Positions 8,893 to 17,434 of a DNA stretch of 64,000 bases are shown piece after piece. Below the pieces are notes generated by a model. It searched no databases, had not been told where the DNA came from, and saw only the letters and a list, made by a program, of their open reading frames with translations. This DNA comes from Metasolibacillus sp. (GTDB lineage: Bacteria; Bacillota; Bacilli; Bacillales_A; Planococcaceae), in NCBI RefSeq assembly GCF_025291715.1, contig NZ_JAMBIZ010000013.1, positions 25,787 through 89,786 on the forward strand, read 5' to 3'. Position 1 is the stretch's first letter. The number at the start of each line of letters is the position of its first letter. Made by a program: the position numbers and the translations under genes.

Positions 8893-10602
8893 TTATTTAT
8901 TTCGGCGAATCCATGCCTCAAATTGGGCAAGCGTCCATGTGTTGACAATCAATTCCTTTTTCAGCCATGCCTTTTGCGCATAATGAACTCCAATTTCCAT
9001 AAAGCGCAAATGTTCAATTGCATGTGCATCTGTATTAATAGCGATTGGCACATTTTTCTCCATCGCAAGCTGTAAATGCTCTGTACATAAATCGAGGCGA
9101 TATGGATTCGCATTTAATTCAAGTATTTTCCCATGCTCCGCCGCCCACTCTATGAGCTGCGGAATATTTGGATTATAGCCACCGCGCTGTCCGACAATGC
9201 GTCCTGTTGGATGTGCAATCATATGCACATATGGATTTGTAATGGCTGTATAAAGTCGTGCCATAATTTTCTCCTGTGACTGTGTGAAGCTGGAATGAAT
9301 CGAGGCGATAACGAAATCCAACTCATGCAACACCTCATCAGCAAAGTCCAAGGTTGCATCTGGCAATATATCCATTTCCGTCCCTCTAAATAAGCGGATG
9401 TCGGACTGCTCAGCATTAAATTGTTCAATTTCTACCTTTTGCTTTGCTAATCGTTCTGGCGTTAAGCCATTCGCTACCTTCAAATATTGTGAATGGTCGG
9501 TAATGACCGCATATTGGTAGCCCTTTTCGATTAAAGCGTATCCCATTTCTGCAACGGAATGCGCACCATCAGACCATGTTGTATGCATATGCAAGTCCGA
9601 TACAATATCAGATAACTGCACAAGTTGTGCTAGTTCATCTAGACGCTCCAATTCCTTGCCGCTTTCCCTTACAGCAGGTGGGATAAATGGCAAATCAAAG
9701 TGCGCGAAAAATTCCTGCTCTGAGGCAAATGTTGCTACCGAACCATCGGGCTGCTCTACCCCATATTCGCTAATTTTTTTCCCCTGTGCCTTTGCGAGCT
9801 GTCGCATGCGCACATTATGGTCCTTTGAGCCTGTAAAATGATGCAAGGCTGTCGCATACTCACTTGGTGCAACAAGTCGGAAATCAACGCTTACAGGCTC
9901 ATCTCGATCTAAAATAACAGACACTTTCGTATCTCCTGCTGCGACGATTTCCAAAATCACAAGCTGTGCTAAAATTGCCTCTCTCACCGCCTCTGGTGCA
10001 GTTGTTGCCACGATAAAATCGACATCCTTGCTCGTTTCATTTACACGACGAAAGCTACCCGCAACAGAAAAGCGTTCTACTTCCGCAATTTCCGCAAGCA
10101 CCTCATTGATTTCTAGCACGACAGGCTCCAGCTGCCAAATTGGTAATCTTTCTGCACGTGAGCCTAAATTCGCTAACTCTTTTTTGATTTTTTCCTCCGT
10201 TTTAGCACCAAAGCCAGCAAGTGCCTGTACTTGCCCTGCTTCACATGCTTGCATTAACGAAGTGGCATCTGTTACACCTAGCTCCTGATACAATTTTGCT
10301 AGCTTTTTGCCTCCTAGCCCTGGCACCTTCATTAAAGGAATCAAGCCTTTTGGCACAGTTTGCTCCAGCTCCTGCAACACTGCCGATTGTCCGTTTTCTA
10401 GCAAATCGACAATTACTGCGGCTGTGCCCTTACCGATGCCTTTAATAGCTGTAATATCCTCTATTTCGCTCAAGCTGCGTTCATCTGTTTCAAGAGCAGC
10501 AGCTGCTTTGCGAAATGCGGACACTTTAAATGGGTTCTCACCTTGTAACTCTAAATATAAAGCTATTTTTTCAAGTGTACGGATAATCACTTTTTTATTC
10601 AT
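8893..10602 (-). CDS. polX: DNA polymerase/3'-5' exonuclease PolX
   Basis: A family X repair polymerase with a C-terminal PHP phosphoesterase domain, 569 residues as in Bacillus. In order: helix-hairpin-helix lyase-like region (about 1-130), nucleotidyltransferase palm with GSFRR and metal ligands in DVDFIVAT and VSVDFRLV, then PHP motifs SDLHMHTTWSDG and ITDHSQ. The PHP domain supplies 3'-5' exonuclease activity in the Bacillus enzyme. The ATG at 10602 follows AAGGAGAGG. A stem-loop at 10624-10648 separates it from cvpA and overlaps its leader, suggesting partial read-through from zapA-cvpA. Confidence 0.95.
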   Translation of the reverse strand: MNKKVIIRTLEKIALYLELQGENPFKVSAFRKAAAALETDERSLSEIEDITAIKGIGKGTAAVIVDLLENGQSAVLQELEQTVPKGLIPLMKVPGLGGKKLAKLYQELGVTDATSLMQACEAGQVQALAGFGAKTEEKIKKELANLGSRAERLPIWQLEPVVLEINEVLAEIAEVERFSVAGSFRRVNETSKDVDFIVATTAPEAVREAILAQLVILEIVAAGDTKVSVILDRDEPVSVDFRLVAPSEYATALHHFTGSKDHNVRMRQLAKAQGKKISEYGVEQPDGSVATFASEQEFFAHFDLPFIPPAVRESGKELERLDELAQLVQLSDIVSDLHMHTTWSDGAHSVAEMGYALIEKGYQYAVITDHSQYLKVANGLTPERLAKQKVEIEQFNAEQSDIRLFRGTEMDILPDATLDFADEVLHELDFVIASIHSSFTQSQEKIMARLYTAITNPYVHMIAHPTGRIVGQRGGYNPNIPQLIEWAAEHGKILELNANPYRLDLCTEHLQLAMEKNVPIAINTDAHAIEHLRFMEIGVHYAQKAWLKKELIVNTWTLAQFEAWIRRNK

Positions 10603-10623
10603 GTTGCCCTCTCCTTAAGAAAA

Positions 10624-10648
10624 GCCTCCCTCATTTGTCGAGAGAGGC
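10624..10648 (-). terminator. Terminator/attenuator between cvpA and polX
   Basis: GCCTCTCTC and GAGGGAGGC on the minus strand form a 9-bp stem with one mismatch around a 7-nt loop, followed by TTTTCTT. It lies close in front of the polX ribosome site. Confidence 0.65.
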
Positions 10649-10654
10649 CATGTG

Positions 10655-11194
10655 CTATTTGATATAGATATACCACCAGTCCTGAAACATTTTCGTAATG
10701 ACAGGTGTATGCTCAAGCATTAAGCTCGTTAAAATTGATTTGTTTAACACCGTTTGAATAACTTCCAATGGGAGTAATGCCAAAACATATAGTGCAATAA
10801 AAATAATGAAATAAAATTCGATAAAACCTAATACTGCCCCTAATAGGCGATTGATTGAACCGAGTACTGGCAAATATGTTAAAAAATCAAACATAGAGCC
10901 GATAATTTGTAAAACTAACTTCGTTACAAAGAAAATAAGTGCGAAAGCGATGACGCGATAAAATGTGCGATCGACATCTAAAGAATCCAATACTAATGTC
11001 ATTGTCGCATTTTCAGTAAAGCCTGGATACGGAATCCATAGCACAAATTTTTGTGCTAATGGCTTATAATAAATATAGGCAACAATTAATGCAATTAAAA
11101 AACTACCTAAATGAATCAATTGGACGATAAAGCCACGCTTTGCTCCAATTATACAGCTTATGAATAAGACCACTAATAAAATAATATCTAGCAT
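10655..11194 (-). CDS. cvpA: CvpA-family membrane protein
   Basis: A 179-residue protein with four predicted hydrophobic spans and the CvpA-type opening MLDIILLVVLFISCIIGAKR. In Bacillus (YshB) the gene also sits between zapA and polX. CvpA homologues are linked to colicin V export and envelope/division functions in enterobacteria; the role in Gram-positives is not settled. It follows zapA by 4 bp and must be co-translated with it. Confidence 0.85.
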   Translation of the reverse strand: MLDIILLVVLFISCIIGAKRGFIVQLIHLGSFLIALIVAYIYYKPLAQKFVLWIPYPGFTENATMTLVLDSLDVDRTFYRVIAFALIFFVTKLVLQIIGSMFDFLTYLPVLGSINRLLGAVLGFIEFYFIIFIALYVLALLPLEVIQTVLNKSILTSLMLEHTPVITKMFQDWWYIYIK

Positions 11195-11198
11195 TTAC

Positions 11199-11459
11199 TC
11201 AACCCTTTAACCTTTTCACTTCTTCTTCAAGCGCTTCAACTTGCGCCTTCAGTTGTAATAATTCATGTACAGAATTGACTGCTGTAAGCACTGCTAGTCT
11301 TGAGCTATCTAATGTTGGATTATGTGCACTGATTTGACGCATTTTATCATCTACGAGGGAAGCAACTAATCGCATATGCCCTGTCGATTCTGTACCAACC
11401 ATTTTATATGTACGTCCATAAATTTCAACTGAAATTCGATTTTTTTCTTGTTCAGCCAA
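11199..11459 (-). CDS. zapA: Cell division protein ZapA (TTG start)
   Basis: ZapA binds FtsZ and promotes Z-ring bundling. The body [17 protein letters not shown] ... [14 protein letters not shown] ... [14 protein letters not shown] is the ZapA fold, followed by a short coiled coil ending EEVKRLKG. The frame is open back to 11579, but those 40 residues are unlike the family. A GGGAGG site (11467-11472) sits 7 bp before a TTG at 11459, which gives 86 residues, essentially the B. subtilis length of 85. I therefore choose the TTG start. The promoter at 11594-11623 leaves a leader of about 130 nt. Confidence 0.88.
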   Translation of the reverse strand: MAEQEKNRISVEIYGRTYKMVGTESTGHMRLVASLVDDKMRQISAHNPTLDSSRLAVLTAVNSVHELLQLKAQVEALEEEVKRLKG

Positions 11460-11593
11460 AGTAATTCCTCCCAAAAGCATAGGCAACGCCAGCAACTCAA
11501 GCAGGAAGCTGCTCGCTTCACTTATCATGTTGAAGTAGCAAAATGCAGCTTTATGCAATTCCTGTTCGATTTTCTGCAATTTTCATACTAACT

Positions 11594-11623
11594 ATCATAC
11601 CATTTTTGTTATATATAATACAA
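11594..11623 (-). promoter_or_regulatory. Probable sigma-A promoter for zapA-cvpA
   Basis: TTGTAT (11618-11623), 18-bp spacer, TATGAT (11594-11599) on the minus strand. Confidence 0.5.
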
Positions 11624-11707
11624 TATTAGACTCATTGTCATGCAGTGGTGTAGGGAGTTTATCTATAATGATGAGGAATTATTATATTTCATCTCCCGTA
11701 AAACACT

Positions 11708-11743
11708 AAAAAGCAGAAGCCACCTATAGGACTTCTGCTTTTT
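11708..11743 (-). terminator. Terminator after the 50-residue orphan gene
   Basis: 12-bp perfect stem AAAAAGCAGAAG (11708-11719) with CTTCTGCTTTTT (11732-11743), loop of 12. The A/T flanks let it work in both directions, but it lies behind the minus-strand gene 11764-11916. Confidence 0.75.
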
Positions 11744-11763
11744 CTAAATAAGTGAAGGATTCT

Positions 11764-11916
11764 TTAATATGCACTTCGTTTAATTTCAGATAACTTCCTT
11801 TGTAACATTGCGTTCTCTTTTTTCATTTGGGACAATTGACGCTCCACTATTTTTTCCCCGTAACCTTTAGGTGCTGAGGCAATTAAAACAACTTTTTCTG
11901 TAGGCTCTTTTTTCAT
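11764..11916 (-). CDS. 50-residue hypothetical protein
   Basis: A short frame starting at ATG 11914-11916 with a textbook GGGAGG site 7 bp upstream and ending TAA 11764-11766, just before a strong terminator. The product begins MKKEPTEKVVLIASAPKGYG and continues as a charged amphipathic helix (VERQLSQMKKENAMLQRKLS) that looks like a short coiled coil. The ribosome site is formed by the last codons (Leu-Gly-Gly-stop) of the upstream gene 11920-12567, so the two are translationally coupled. No family recognised. Ribosome site, spacing and terminator make it very likely real. Confidence 0.7.
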   Translation of the reverse strand: MKKEPTEKVVLIASAPKGYGEKIVERQLSQMKKENAMLQRKLSEIKRSAY

Positions 11917-11919
11917 TGT

Positions 11920-12567
11920 TTATCCTCCCAACAGTTTTTTTAGGAAATAACAGTATTGATATCCCTTCGATTTTATTATAGCATCCAACACATGATTTTG
12001 ATACTTCAATGCATAATCGCTTGTCATCTCCCCATTTGCAGGGAAATGAATACAAAAGATATAAGGACTAGCTTTGAATAAGAAATAAAATAAATGTTTT
12101 TCTTCATTGTAATATAATGTTTCCTCTACATCCATATCTTCAGCAGTTTGTACAACATAAGAGTCTTTATTATCTCGTTCTATGCTTTCTGCTGTAACAT
12201 CTCCATCGTACTCAACTAATTTCATTTCATCAATATCTGATTCATACAATGTAATAGCAGTTGCTGGCTTAATTGTTGTTAGATATTTTGTTTGATATAG
12301 AGTATCTATCTCAAATACTTCAATTTCTTTTACAATTAAATTCCTTAATTTCGAAAGTAGCCGCCTTGTATCTATAATTTCACCTTTTTGAATAACCTCT
12401 AAAAATTTCAGAGAATTTTCATAAAAATCTCCATACATTTGAAAATGATCAAGGGCTTGGTCAATCGCTGATTTTAAACTTAAATATTGAAGCCCCTCTT
12501 TTGTCATTATAGATAATTGCGTTTTCACTTGTGTAACCATTTCTGTGCCTAAATTCAAATTTTGCAA
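11920..12567 (-). CDS. Hypothetical protein, 215 residues
   Basis: An acidic, soluble-looking protein with no recognised motif. The N-terminal half is helical (ALDHFQMYGDFYENSLKFLE), the C-terminal half richer in strand (YVVQTAEDMDVEETLYY, HLFYFLFKASPYIFCIHF). There is no signal peptide or clear membrane span. The start is a TTG at 12567 with AAAGGAT before it; an internal in-frame ATG at 12540 is possible. An extended -10 (TGGTATAAT, minus strand, hexamer at 12597-12602) lies just upstream. It forms a two-gene unit with 11764-11916 and is inserted between zapA and rnhC, which are neighbours in Bacillus. It could be a lineage-specific addition. Confidence 0.65.
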   Translation of the reverse strand: MQNLNLGTEMVTQVKTQLSIMTKEGLQYLSLKSAIDQALDHFQMYGDFYENSLKFLEVIQKGEIIDTRRLLSKLRNLIVKEIEVFEIDTLYQTKYLTTIKPATAITLYESDIDEMKLVEYDGDVTAESIERDNKDSYVVQTAEDMDVEETLYYNEEKHLFYFLFKASPYIFCIHFPANGEMTSDYALKYQNHVLDAIIKSKGYQYCYFLKKLLGG

Positions 12568-12680
12568 ATAGTATCCTTTAATCCTATATACATATAATTA
12601 TACCATAAATTAACCAATTATACCTCAATAATATTTAATCCTGTTTTATAACTTCACTTTTAGCATATAAATCCAAGTAT

Positions 12681-12709
12681 TTGACTTCTCTCTAAATCCC
12701 TCGCACAAT
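12681..12709 (+). promoter_or_regulatory. Probable sigma-A promoter for rnhC
   Basis: TTGACT (12681-12686), 17-bp spacer, CACAAT (12704-12709), 30 bp before the rnhC ATG. Confidence 0.5.
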
Positions 12710-12738
12710 AAAGGAAGTTCATAGAAAGGACGGAACCA

Positions 12739-13656
12739 ATGACCAATATCGTTTTACTCTTAACAAATGAACAAGTGCAAGAAGTGAAAAATGCTTATGT
12801 AAAAAATCAAGTGAGCCGTAATGCTCCAGGCGTTGTCTTTGCAGCAAAATTAGCAGATACATCGATTACTGCATATAAGTCAGGCAAAGTGATGTTTCAA
12901 GGGGGCGGCGCTGAGCGTGAGGCTGCACGATGGGGCATAGCGACTACAACAGCTAAAACAAGTGCAGCAAAAGGCGACAAATTACCTGAAAGCTTTGCCA
13001 CAATGTCGGTTATTGGCTCTGACGAAACAGGCACAGGCGATTATTTCGGCCCAATTACTGTTGCGGCTGTTTATGTACCTGCCGACAAAATTCCACTGGT
13101 ACAGGAGCTTGGTGTCAAAGACTCGAAAATGTTGACGGATGATTATATGCGAAAAATCGCTCCTGATTTAATGAAGGTTTGCACTTACAGCATTTTGACA
13201 TTGCGCAATGACAAGTATAATGCCCTGCAAGCAAAGGGTTATTCGCAAGGGAAGATGAAAGCATTACTGCACAACCAAGCACTACAGCATGTATTAAACA
13301 AAATTGCACCCGAACAGCCACAATATATTTTAATCGACCAATTTGCCGAGCGCGATACGTACTATCGCCATATACAAAAGGAAAAAGAAATCGTACGTGA
13401 CAATGTACTGTTTTCAACAAAGGCGGAAAATTTGCATGTTGCGGTAGCAACAGCCTCTATTTTAGCTCGCTATGCCTTTTTAAAGGAAATGGATCGATTG
13501 AGTGAACTCGTCGGCTTTACTTTGCAAAAAGGTGCGAGCAGTAAAGTCGATGTGATGGCAGCGAAAATTTGGAAGGTAAAGGGCGAGGATGTGTTGCGCT
13601 CCATTTCTAAATGGCATTTTGCCAATACGGAGAAGGCGCGCAAGATGATGAAGTAA
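12739..13656 (+). CDS. rnhC: Ribonuclease HIII
   Basis: Cleaves RNA of RNA/DNA hybrids. The 305-residue protein has an N-terminal TBP-like substrate-binding domain (about 1-90) and a type-2 RNase H core with SDETGTGDYFGP (metal-binding Asp-Glu pair), GVKDSKML and the acidic residues of ILIDQFAERD. RNase HIII enzymes have this DEDE set and N-domain. ATG 12739 follows AAAGGACGG. In Bacillus rnhC is divergent from the zapA-cvpA genes; here the 215- and 50-residue orphan genes lie between. A very strong terminator follows. Confidence 0.95.
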   Translation: MTNIVLLLTNEQVQEVKNAYVKNQVSRNAPGVVFAAKLADTSITAYKSGKVMFQGGGAEREAARWGIATTTAKTSAAKGDKLPESFATMSVIGSDETGTGDYFGPITVAAVYVPADKIPLVQELGVKDSKMLTDDYMRKIAPDLMKVCTYSILTLRNDKYNALQAKGYSQGKMKALLHNQALQHVLNKIAPEQPQYILIDQFAERDTYYRHIQKEKEIVRDNVLFSTKAENLHVAVATASILARYAFLKEMDRLSELVGFTLQKGASSKVDVMAAKIWKVKGEDVLRSISKWHFANTEKARKMMK

Positions 13657-13662
13657 TTCAAC

Positions 13663-13713
13663 CATAAAAAATCGATTAACCCTAAGTTTCTTAGGGTTAA
13701 TCGATTTTTTATG
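13663..13713 (+). terminator. Strong terminator after rnhC
   Basis: A perfect 23-bp inverted repeat (13663-13685 with 13691-13713) around a 5-nt loop, with T6 inside the 3' arm. Confidence 0.85.
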
Positions 13714-13814
13714 ATCTTGAATAGGAGAAATATTTCGAAAATCGAAAAAAATACGTGAAATATGTTCGGAATTTTTGTAAAATAGAAAAGAATTTGTTTA
13801 TAGGGGGAATTTTC

Positions 13815-15608
13815 ATGACAACGAATTATCCAGAAGTATGGGATTTAGATGTATTTTTCGAAGGTGGTAGCAGCTCGCCTCAATTTGCTGCACATTTAGA
13901 AAAAACAGCAGCTTTAGTGCAAGATTTACAACAATTCGTTAGTGAACTTGCTGTACCACAATCTGCTACAGAAACAGCAGGATTATTACAAGTAATTGAT
14001 AAAGTGAAAGACGTGCGCCAGCATATGGCGCAGGCAGGTGCCTTTTTATCTTGTTTAAACGCACAAAACATTAAAGACCGTGAAGCAATGCTATTACTAG
14101 GCAAAGTTTCTTCGCTTTATGCCGAAGTGGCACCATCATATGAAAAACTGCGTCAAATAGTTGGTGAAATTGAAGAAACAACGTTCCAGCAATTAATTAC
14201 AGCGGATGAACTTGCGCCATTTGCCTTCATTTTAACAGAGTGGCGTGATGCCTCGAAGGAATCGTTATCTGAAGAGGAAGAAGCTTTAATTTCTTCTTTA
14301 ACAGTAGATGGCTATCGTTCTTGGGGCGAAATGTATGATCTATTAATTAGCGATATTCGTGTAGAGGTTGAAGTCGATGGCGAAATGAAGTCGCTTTCTG
14401 TTGGTCAAGCGAATAACTTAAGCTCACATAAGGATCCAAAAGTGCGCAAAGCTGCTTTCGAGGCAATTGAAAAAGTGTTTACAGAGCGCGAGGAATTTTT
14501 CGCAAAAACATTAAACCATTTAGCAGGCTTCCGCTTAAATGTTTATAAAAAACGCGGCTGGGACAATGTATTAAAAGAGCCTTTAACAATTAACCGCATG
14601 AAGGAAGAAACACTTGATGCCATGTGGGGTGCTATTACAGAGCGCAAAGCTACATTTGCAAACTATTTAACACATAAAGCACAAATGCTTGGCGATGAAA
14701 AGTTAAATTGGCATGACTTTGATGCACCAGTTACAGAGGCAACAGCAAAAATGGATTATCAAGAAGGGGCTGCCTTTATTTTAAAGCATTTCGGCCGTTT
14801 TGGCGCAGAGCTAGAAGCCTTTTCACGTAAAGCATTTGAGGATGGGTGGATTGAAGCAGAGGACCGCGACAATAAAAAACCAGGTGGCTTCTGCACAGGC
14901 TTCCCATTAGCACAGCAATCGCGTATTTTTATGACGTATTCAGGCTCAATGTCCAATGTAGCGACATTAGCGCATGAACTTGGTCATGCATTCCATAGCT
15001 ATGCGTTACGCCCTGTTCACCCATTAAATACAGGCTATGCGATGAACGTAGCGGAAACTGCTTCGACATTTGCAGAGATGATTGTGGCAGATGCAGCGGT
15101 GGAAGAAGCCAGCACAAAAGAAGAGAAAATTGCGTTACTTGAAGATAAAGTACAACGCTCTGTTGCCTTCTTTATGAATATCCATGCACGCTTCCTATTT
15201 GAAACACGCTTCTACGAGGAGCGTAAAAACGGTGTTGTGTCATCAAAACGCTTAAACGAATTAATGGAACAAGCACAGCGTGAGGCATATGTAGATGCTC
15301 TTGGTGAAACACACCCACACTTCTGGGCAACGAAGCTACACTTCTTTATTACAGGTGTACCGTTCTACAACTTCCCATACACGTTTGGCTACCTATTCTC
15401 GCTAAGCATTTATGCGAAGGCAAAAGAGGAAGGCACAGGCTTTGAGGAGAAATATATCGCCTTACTACGTGATACAGCGGTAATGACTGTGGAAGATTTA
15501 GCGATGAAGCATTTAGGCGAAGATATTACGAAGCGCGATTTCTGGTTAAAGGGCATTGCACTTTGTGAAAAAGATGTTGAGGAATTTATTGCGTTAACAT
15601 CAAATTAA
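13815..15608 (+). CDS. pepF: M3 family oligoendopeptidase F
   Basis: A cytoplasmic zinc oligopeptidase. The zinc motif HELGHAFHSYAL and the downstream glutamate region NVAETASTFAEMI are clear, and the fold is helical throughout. The open frame reaches 13755, but AGGGGGAA and ATG 13815 (MTTNYPEVWDLD) mark the real start, giving 597 residues, normal for PepF/M3B. It is a single gene between two strong hairpins. Its role is degradation of short peptides; substrate range cannot be read from the sequence. Confidence 0.93.
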   Translation: MTTNYPEVWDLDVFFEGGSSSPQFAAHLEKTAALVQDLQQFVSELAVPQSATETAGLLQVIDKVKDVRQHMAQAGAFLSCLNAQNIKDREAMLLLGKVSSLYAEVAPSYEKLRQIVGEIEETTFQQLITADELAPFAFILTEWRDASKESLSEEEEALISSLTVDGYRSWGEMYDLLISDIRVEVEVDGEMKSLSVGQANNLSSHKDPKVRKAAFEAIEKVFTEREEFFAKTLNHLAGFRLNVYKKRGWDNVLKEPLTINRMKEETLDAMWGAITERKATFANYLTHKAQMLGDEKLNWHDFDAPVTEATAKMDYQEGAAFILKHFGRFGAELEAFSRKAFEDGWIEAEDRDNKKPGGFCTGFPLAQQSRIFMTYSGSMSNVATLAHELGHAFHSYALRPVHPLNTGYAMNVAETASTFAEMIVADAAVEEASTKEEKIALLEDKVQRSVAFFMNIHARFLFETRFYEERKNGVVSSKRLNELMEQAQREAYVDALGETHPHFWATKLHFFITGVPFYNFPYTFGYLFSLSIYAKAKEEGTGFEEKYIALLRDTAVMTVEDLAMKHLGEDITKRDFWLKGIALCEKDVEEFIALTSN

Positions 15609-15611
15609 ACA

Positions 15612-15659
15612 AAAGGCTATTAGAAATAGCAGGTATCCCCTGCTTTTCTAATAGCCTTT
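15612..15659. terminator. Bidirectional terminator between pepF and the efflux gene
   Basis: A long inverted repeat (AAAGGCTATTAGAAA paired with its complement at 15645-15659, plus an inner GCAGG/CCTGC stem) lying between the convergent genes. Confidence 0.75.
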
Positions 15660-15665
15660 CTTCAT

Positions 15666-17165
15666 TTATTTCGCTTGATAATCTTCTCGTTTGGTTACAT
15701 CTACTCGTTTTACAAAGAATGTTAAAATAAGCGCAATTAACGAAACAGCTGCCGCAACGAAGAAAGTGAAATTAATCCCTTCGAGCATTGCTGTTTGCTG
15801 AATTTGTGCTGTCATTTCTGCAATTTGTGCCTCTGTTGGCTGAACACCACTAGCTGCTGCTTTTTCTTTCGCTTCTGCTGCAAGCTCTATTGCGCGCGAT
15901 TTCGTATGCGAGTTCATAATCGTTACGAAAATCGCCGTACCAATTGCCCCTGTTACTTGCTGTGCCGTATTGTTAATGGCTGTACCATGCGGATTCATCT
16001 TCATCGGTATTTGATTCAAACCATTTGTCATAATCGGCATCATCACAAGTGCCATACCAAATGAACGCACAGTATAAACTGTAATAATATAAGCATGCGA
16101 TGAGTCCATTGATAATTTCGATAAATAATATGTGGACACTGTCATAATAATTAAACCAATCATGGCAATGATGCGAGGGCCATATTTATCAAAAAGCTTC
16201 CCTGTAATAGGTGACATGAAGCCCATCACAAGTGCCCCTGGAAGCATCATTAACCCTGCATCAAACGGTGAAATACCGCGCACTGTTTGTACGTAAGCAG
16301 GCGTTAAAATCATCCCTGAGAACATTGCTACAGACATCACCATCGAAATAACAGATGATAGGGCAAACATCGGATATTTATAAATACGTAAATTCAATAA
16401 TGGTTCGTCTAATTTTAATTGGCGTACAATAAATGTTAGTAAACCAATTGCCCCTAAAATAATAGTGCCATACACTTCTACTTCGCCCCAGCCTTTTGAG
16501 CCAGCCATACTGAAGCCATATAGCAAGCCACCAAACCCGATGGTCGATAACACTAATGATAGATAATCAATTGTTACTTCACGTGTCGGCATAATATTGC
16601 GCAGCTTCCAAATTCCAAGAAGCAAGCTAATTGCCGCAAATGGAATAATCATTTCAAAAAGCACACGCCAATCGTAATGCTCTACAATCCATCCAGACAA
16701 TGTTGGTCCGATTGCTGGAGCTGCGAACATTACAAGTCCAAATAAGCCCATCGCTGTCCCACGTTTTTCAATTGGGAAGCTGATTAACATTATATTCATT
16801 AATAATGGTGACATCGTAGCAGCACCTGCTGCTTGCACCATACGCCCCGCGATTAAAATACCGAAGTTTGGTGCAAATGCCGCCATCACTGTTCCAAGTA
16901 AAAATAATCCCATTGAGACAGTGAAAATTGTGCGGTTTTTAAATTTTGTAATTAAAAAAGCGGAGGCTGGAACTAAAATCCCACTCACTAACATATAGCC
17001 TGTTGATAGCCATTGAACAGTTGAGTAGTTTTCAATATTTAAGTCCACCATAATAGATGGTAACGCAATATTTAACAATGTGTTATTTAAAAAGGCAACA
17101 AATGTGCCAATAAATAAAATCGCAATCATTAAATACGGCGGTTTTTTTAATGTTTCTGTTGTCAT
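15666..17165 (-). CDS. DHA2-type MFS drug efflux transporter (EmrB/QacA family)
   Basis: A 499-residue proton-driven exporter with about 14 hydrophobic segments and the DHA2 features LNIALPSIMVDL in helix 1, the motif-A-like LFDKYGPR loop, and the motif C segment GPTLSGWIVEHYDWR. Such pumps export lipophilic drugs or cationic compounds; the substrate is unknown. ATG 17165 follows AAAGGG. The TetR gene at 17435 is divergent, and two matching dyads overlap and flank the pump promoter, so the pump is probably drug-inducible through that repressor. The extended soluble loop near residues 430-465 is alanine/glutamate-rich. Confidence 0.92.
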   Translation of the reverse strand: MTTETLKKPPYLMIAILFIGTFVAFLNNTLLNIALPSIMVDLNIENYSTVQWLSTGYMLVSGILVPASAFLITKFKNRTIFTVSMGLFLLGTVMAAFAPNFGILIAGRMVQAAGAATMSPLLMNIMLISFPIEKRGTAMGLFGLVMFAAPAIGPTLSGWIVEHYDWRVLFEMIIPFAAISLLLGIWKLRNIMPTREVTIDYLSLVLSTIGFGGLLYGFSMAGSKGWGEVEVYGTIILGAIGLLTFIVRQLKLDEPLLNLRIYKYPMFALSSVISMVMSVAMFSGMILTPAYVQTVRGISPFDAGLMMLPGALVMGFMSPITGKLFDKYGPRIIAMIGLIIMTVSTYYLSKLSMDSSHAYIITVYTVRSFGMALVMMPIMTNGLNQIPMKMNPHGTAINNTAQQVTGAIGTAIFVTIMNSHTKSRAIELAAEAKEKAAASGVQPTEAQIAEMTAQIQQTAMLEGINFTFFVAAAVSLIALILTFFVKRVDVTKREDYQAK

Positions 17166-17218
17166 ACTTAAAAACCCTTTCTCTTTATTATTTCATAGTT
17201 CGAAGTTTCACTTGACTT

Positions 17219-17247
17219 ATTTTATACTCATAGTCTAAAAATCGCAA
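17219..17247 (-). promoter_or_regulatory. Promoter of the efflux pump
   Basis: TTGCGA (17242-17247), 17-bp spacer, TAAAAT (17219-17224) on the minus strand. It almost wholly overlaps the first candidate operator. Confidence 0.55.
17220..17240. promoter_or_regulatory. Candidate TetR operator 1
   Basis: A dyad of the form TTTTAnACT-N3-AGTnTAAAA with 8 of 9 half-site positions matching. It overlaps the pump promoter. Confidence 0.6.
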
Positions 17248-17250
17248 CTG

Positions 17251-17271
17251 TTTTTTACTATAAGTTTAAAA
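17251..17271. promoter_or_regulatory. Candidate TetR operator 2
   Basis: A second copy of the same 21-bp dyad (TTTTTTACT-ATA-AGTTTAAAA), centre-to-centre 31 bp from operator 1, about three helical turns. It lies between the two divergent promoters. Confidence 0.6.
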
Positions 17272-17274
17272 ACC

Positions 17275-17303
17275 TTGAATTATCAAGGTTTTACATATAG
17301 AAT
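17275..17303 (+). promoter_or_regulatory. Promoter of the divergent TetR gene
   Basis: TTGAAT (17275-17280), 17-bp spacer, TAGAAT (17298-17303). The -35 begins 4 bp after operator 2. The inverted repeat AAAACCTTGA/TCAAGGTTTT (17269-17292) also overlaps it. Confidence 0.55.
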
Positions 17304-17330
17304 GATAGTATAAAGAGCAACTTCAATCAG

Positions 17331-17412
17331 GCTTTTACGGACAGTTAGCGCCCATTCTCTCAACTCTTGAGGTGGACATCTTACTGTCCGTTAATGCGGG
17401 TTAAATAAAAGC
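17331..17412 (+). other. Long leader hairpin in front of the TetR gene
   Basis: The ends GCTTTTA (17331-17337) and TAAAAGC (17406-17412) are complementary. Inside, ACGGACAGT (17337-17345) pairs with ACTGTCCGT (17383-17391), and a small CTCAA/TTGAG stem sits in the loop. It lies in the untranslated leader of the TetR gene and resembles a mobile hairpin repeat more than a terminator, as it lacks a T-run. Confidence 0.5.
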
Positions 17413-17434
17413 AAATCCAAGGGACTGAACTATA

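Noticed and set aside
11460..11579. 40-residue N-terminal extension of ZapA
   Set aside because: The extension is unlike ZapA and lies before a good ribosome site and TTG start; treated as leader.
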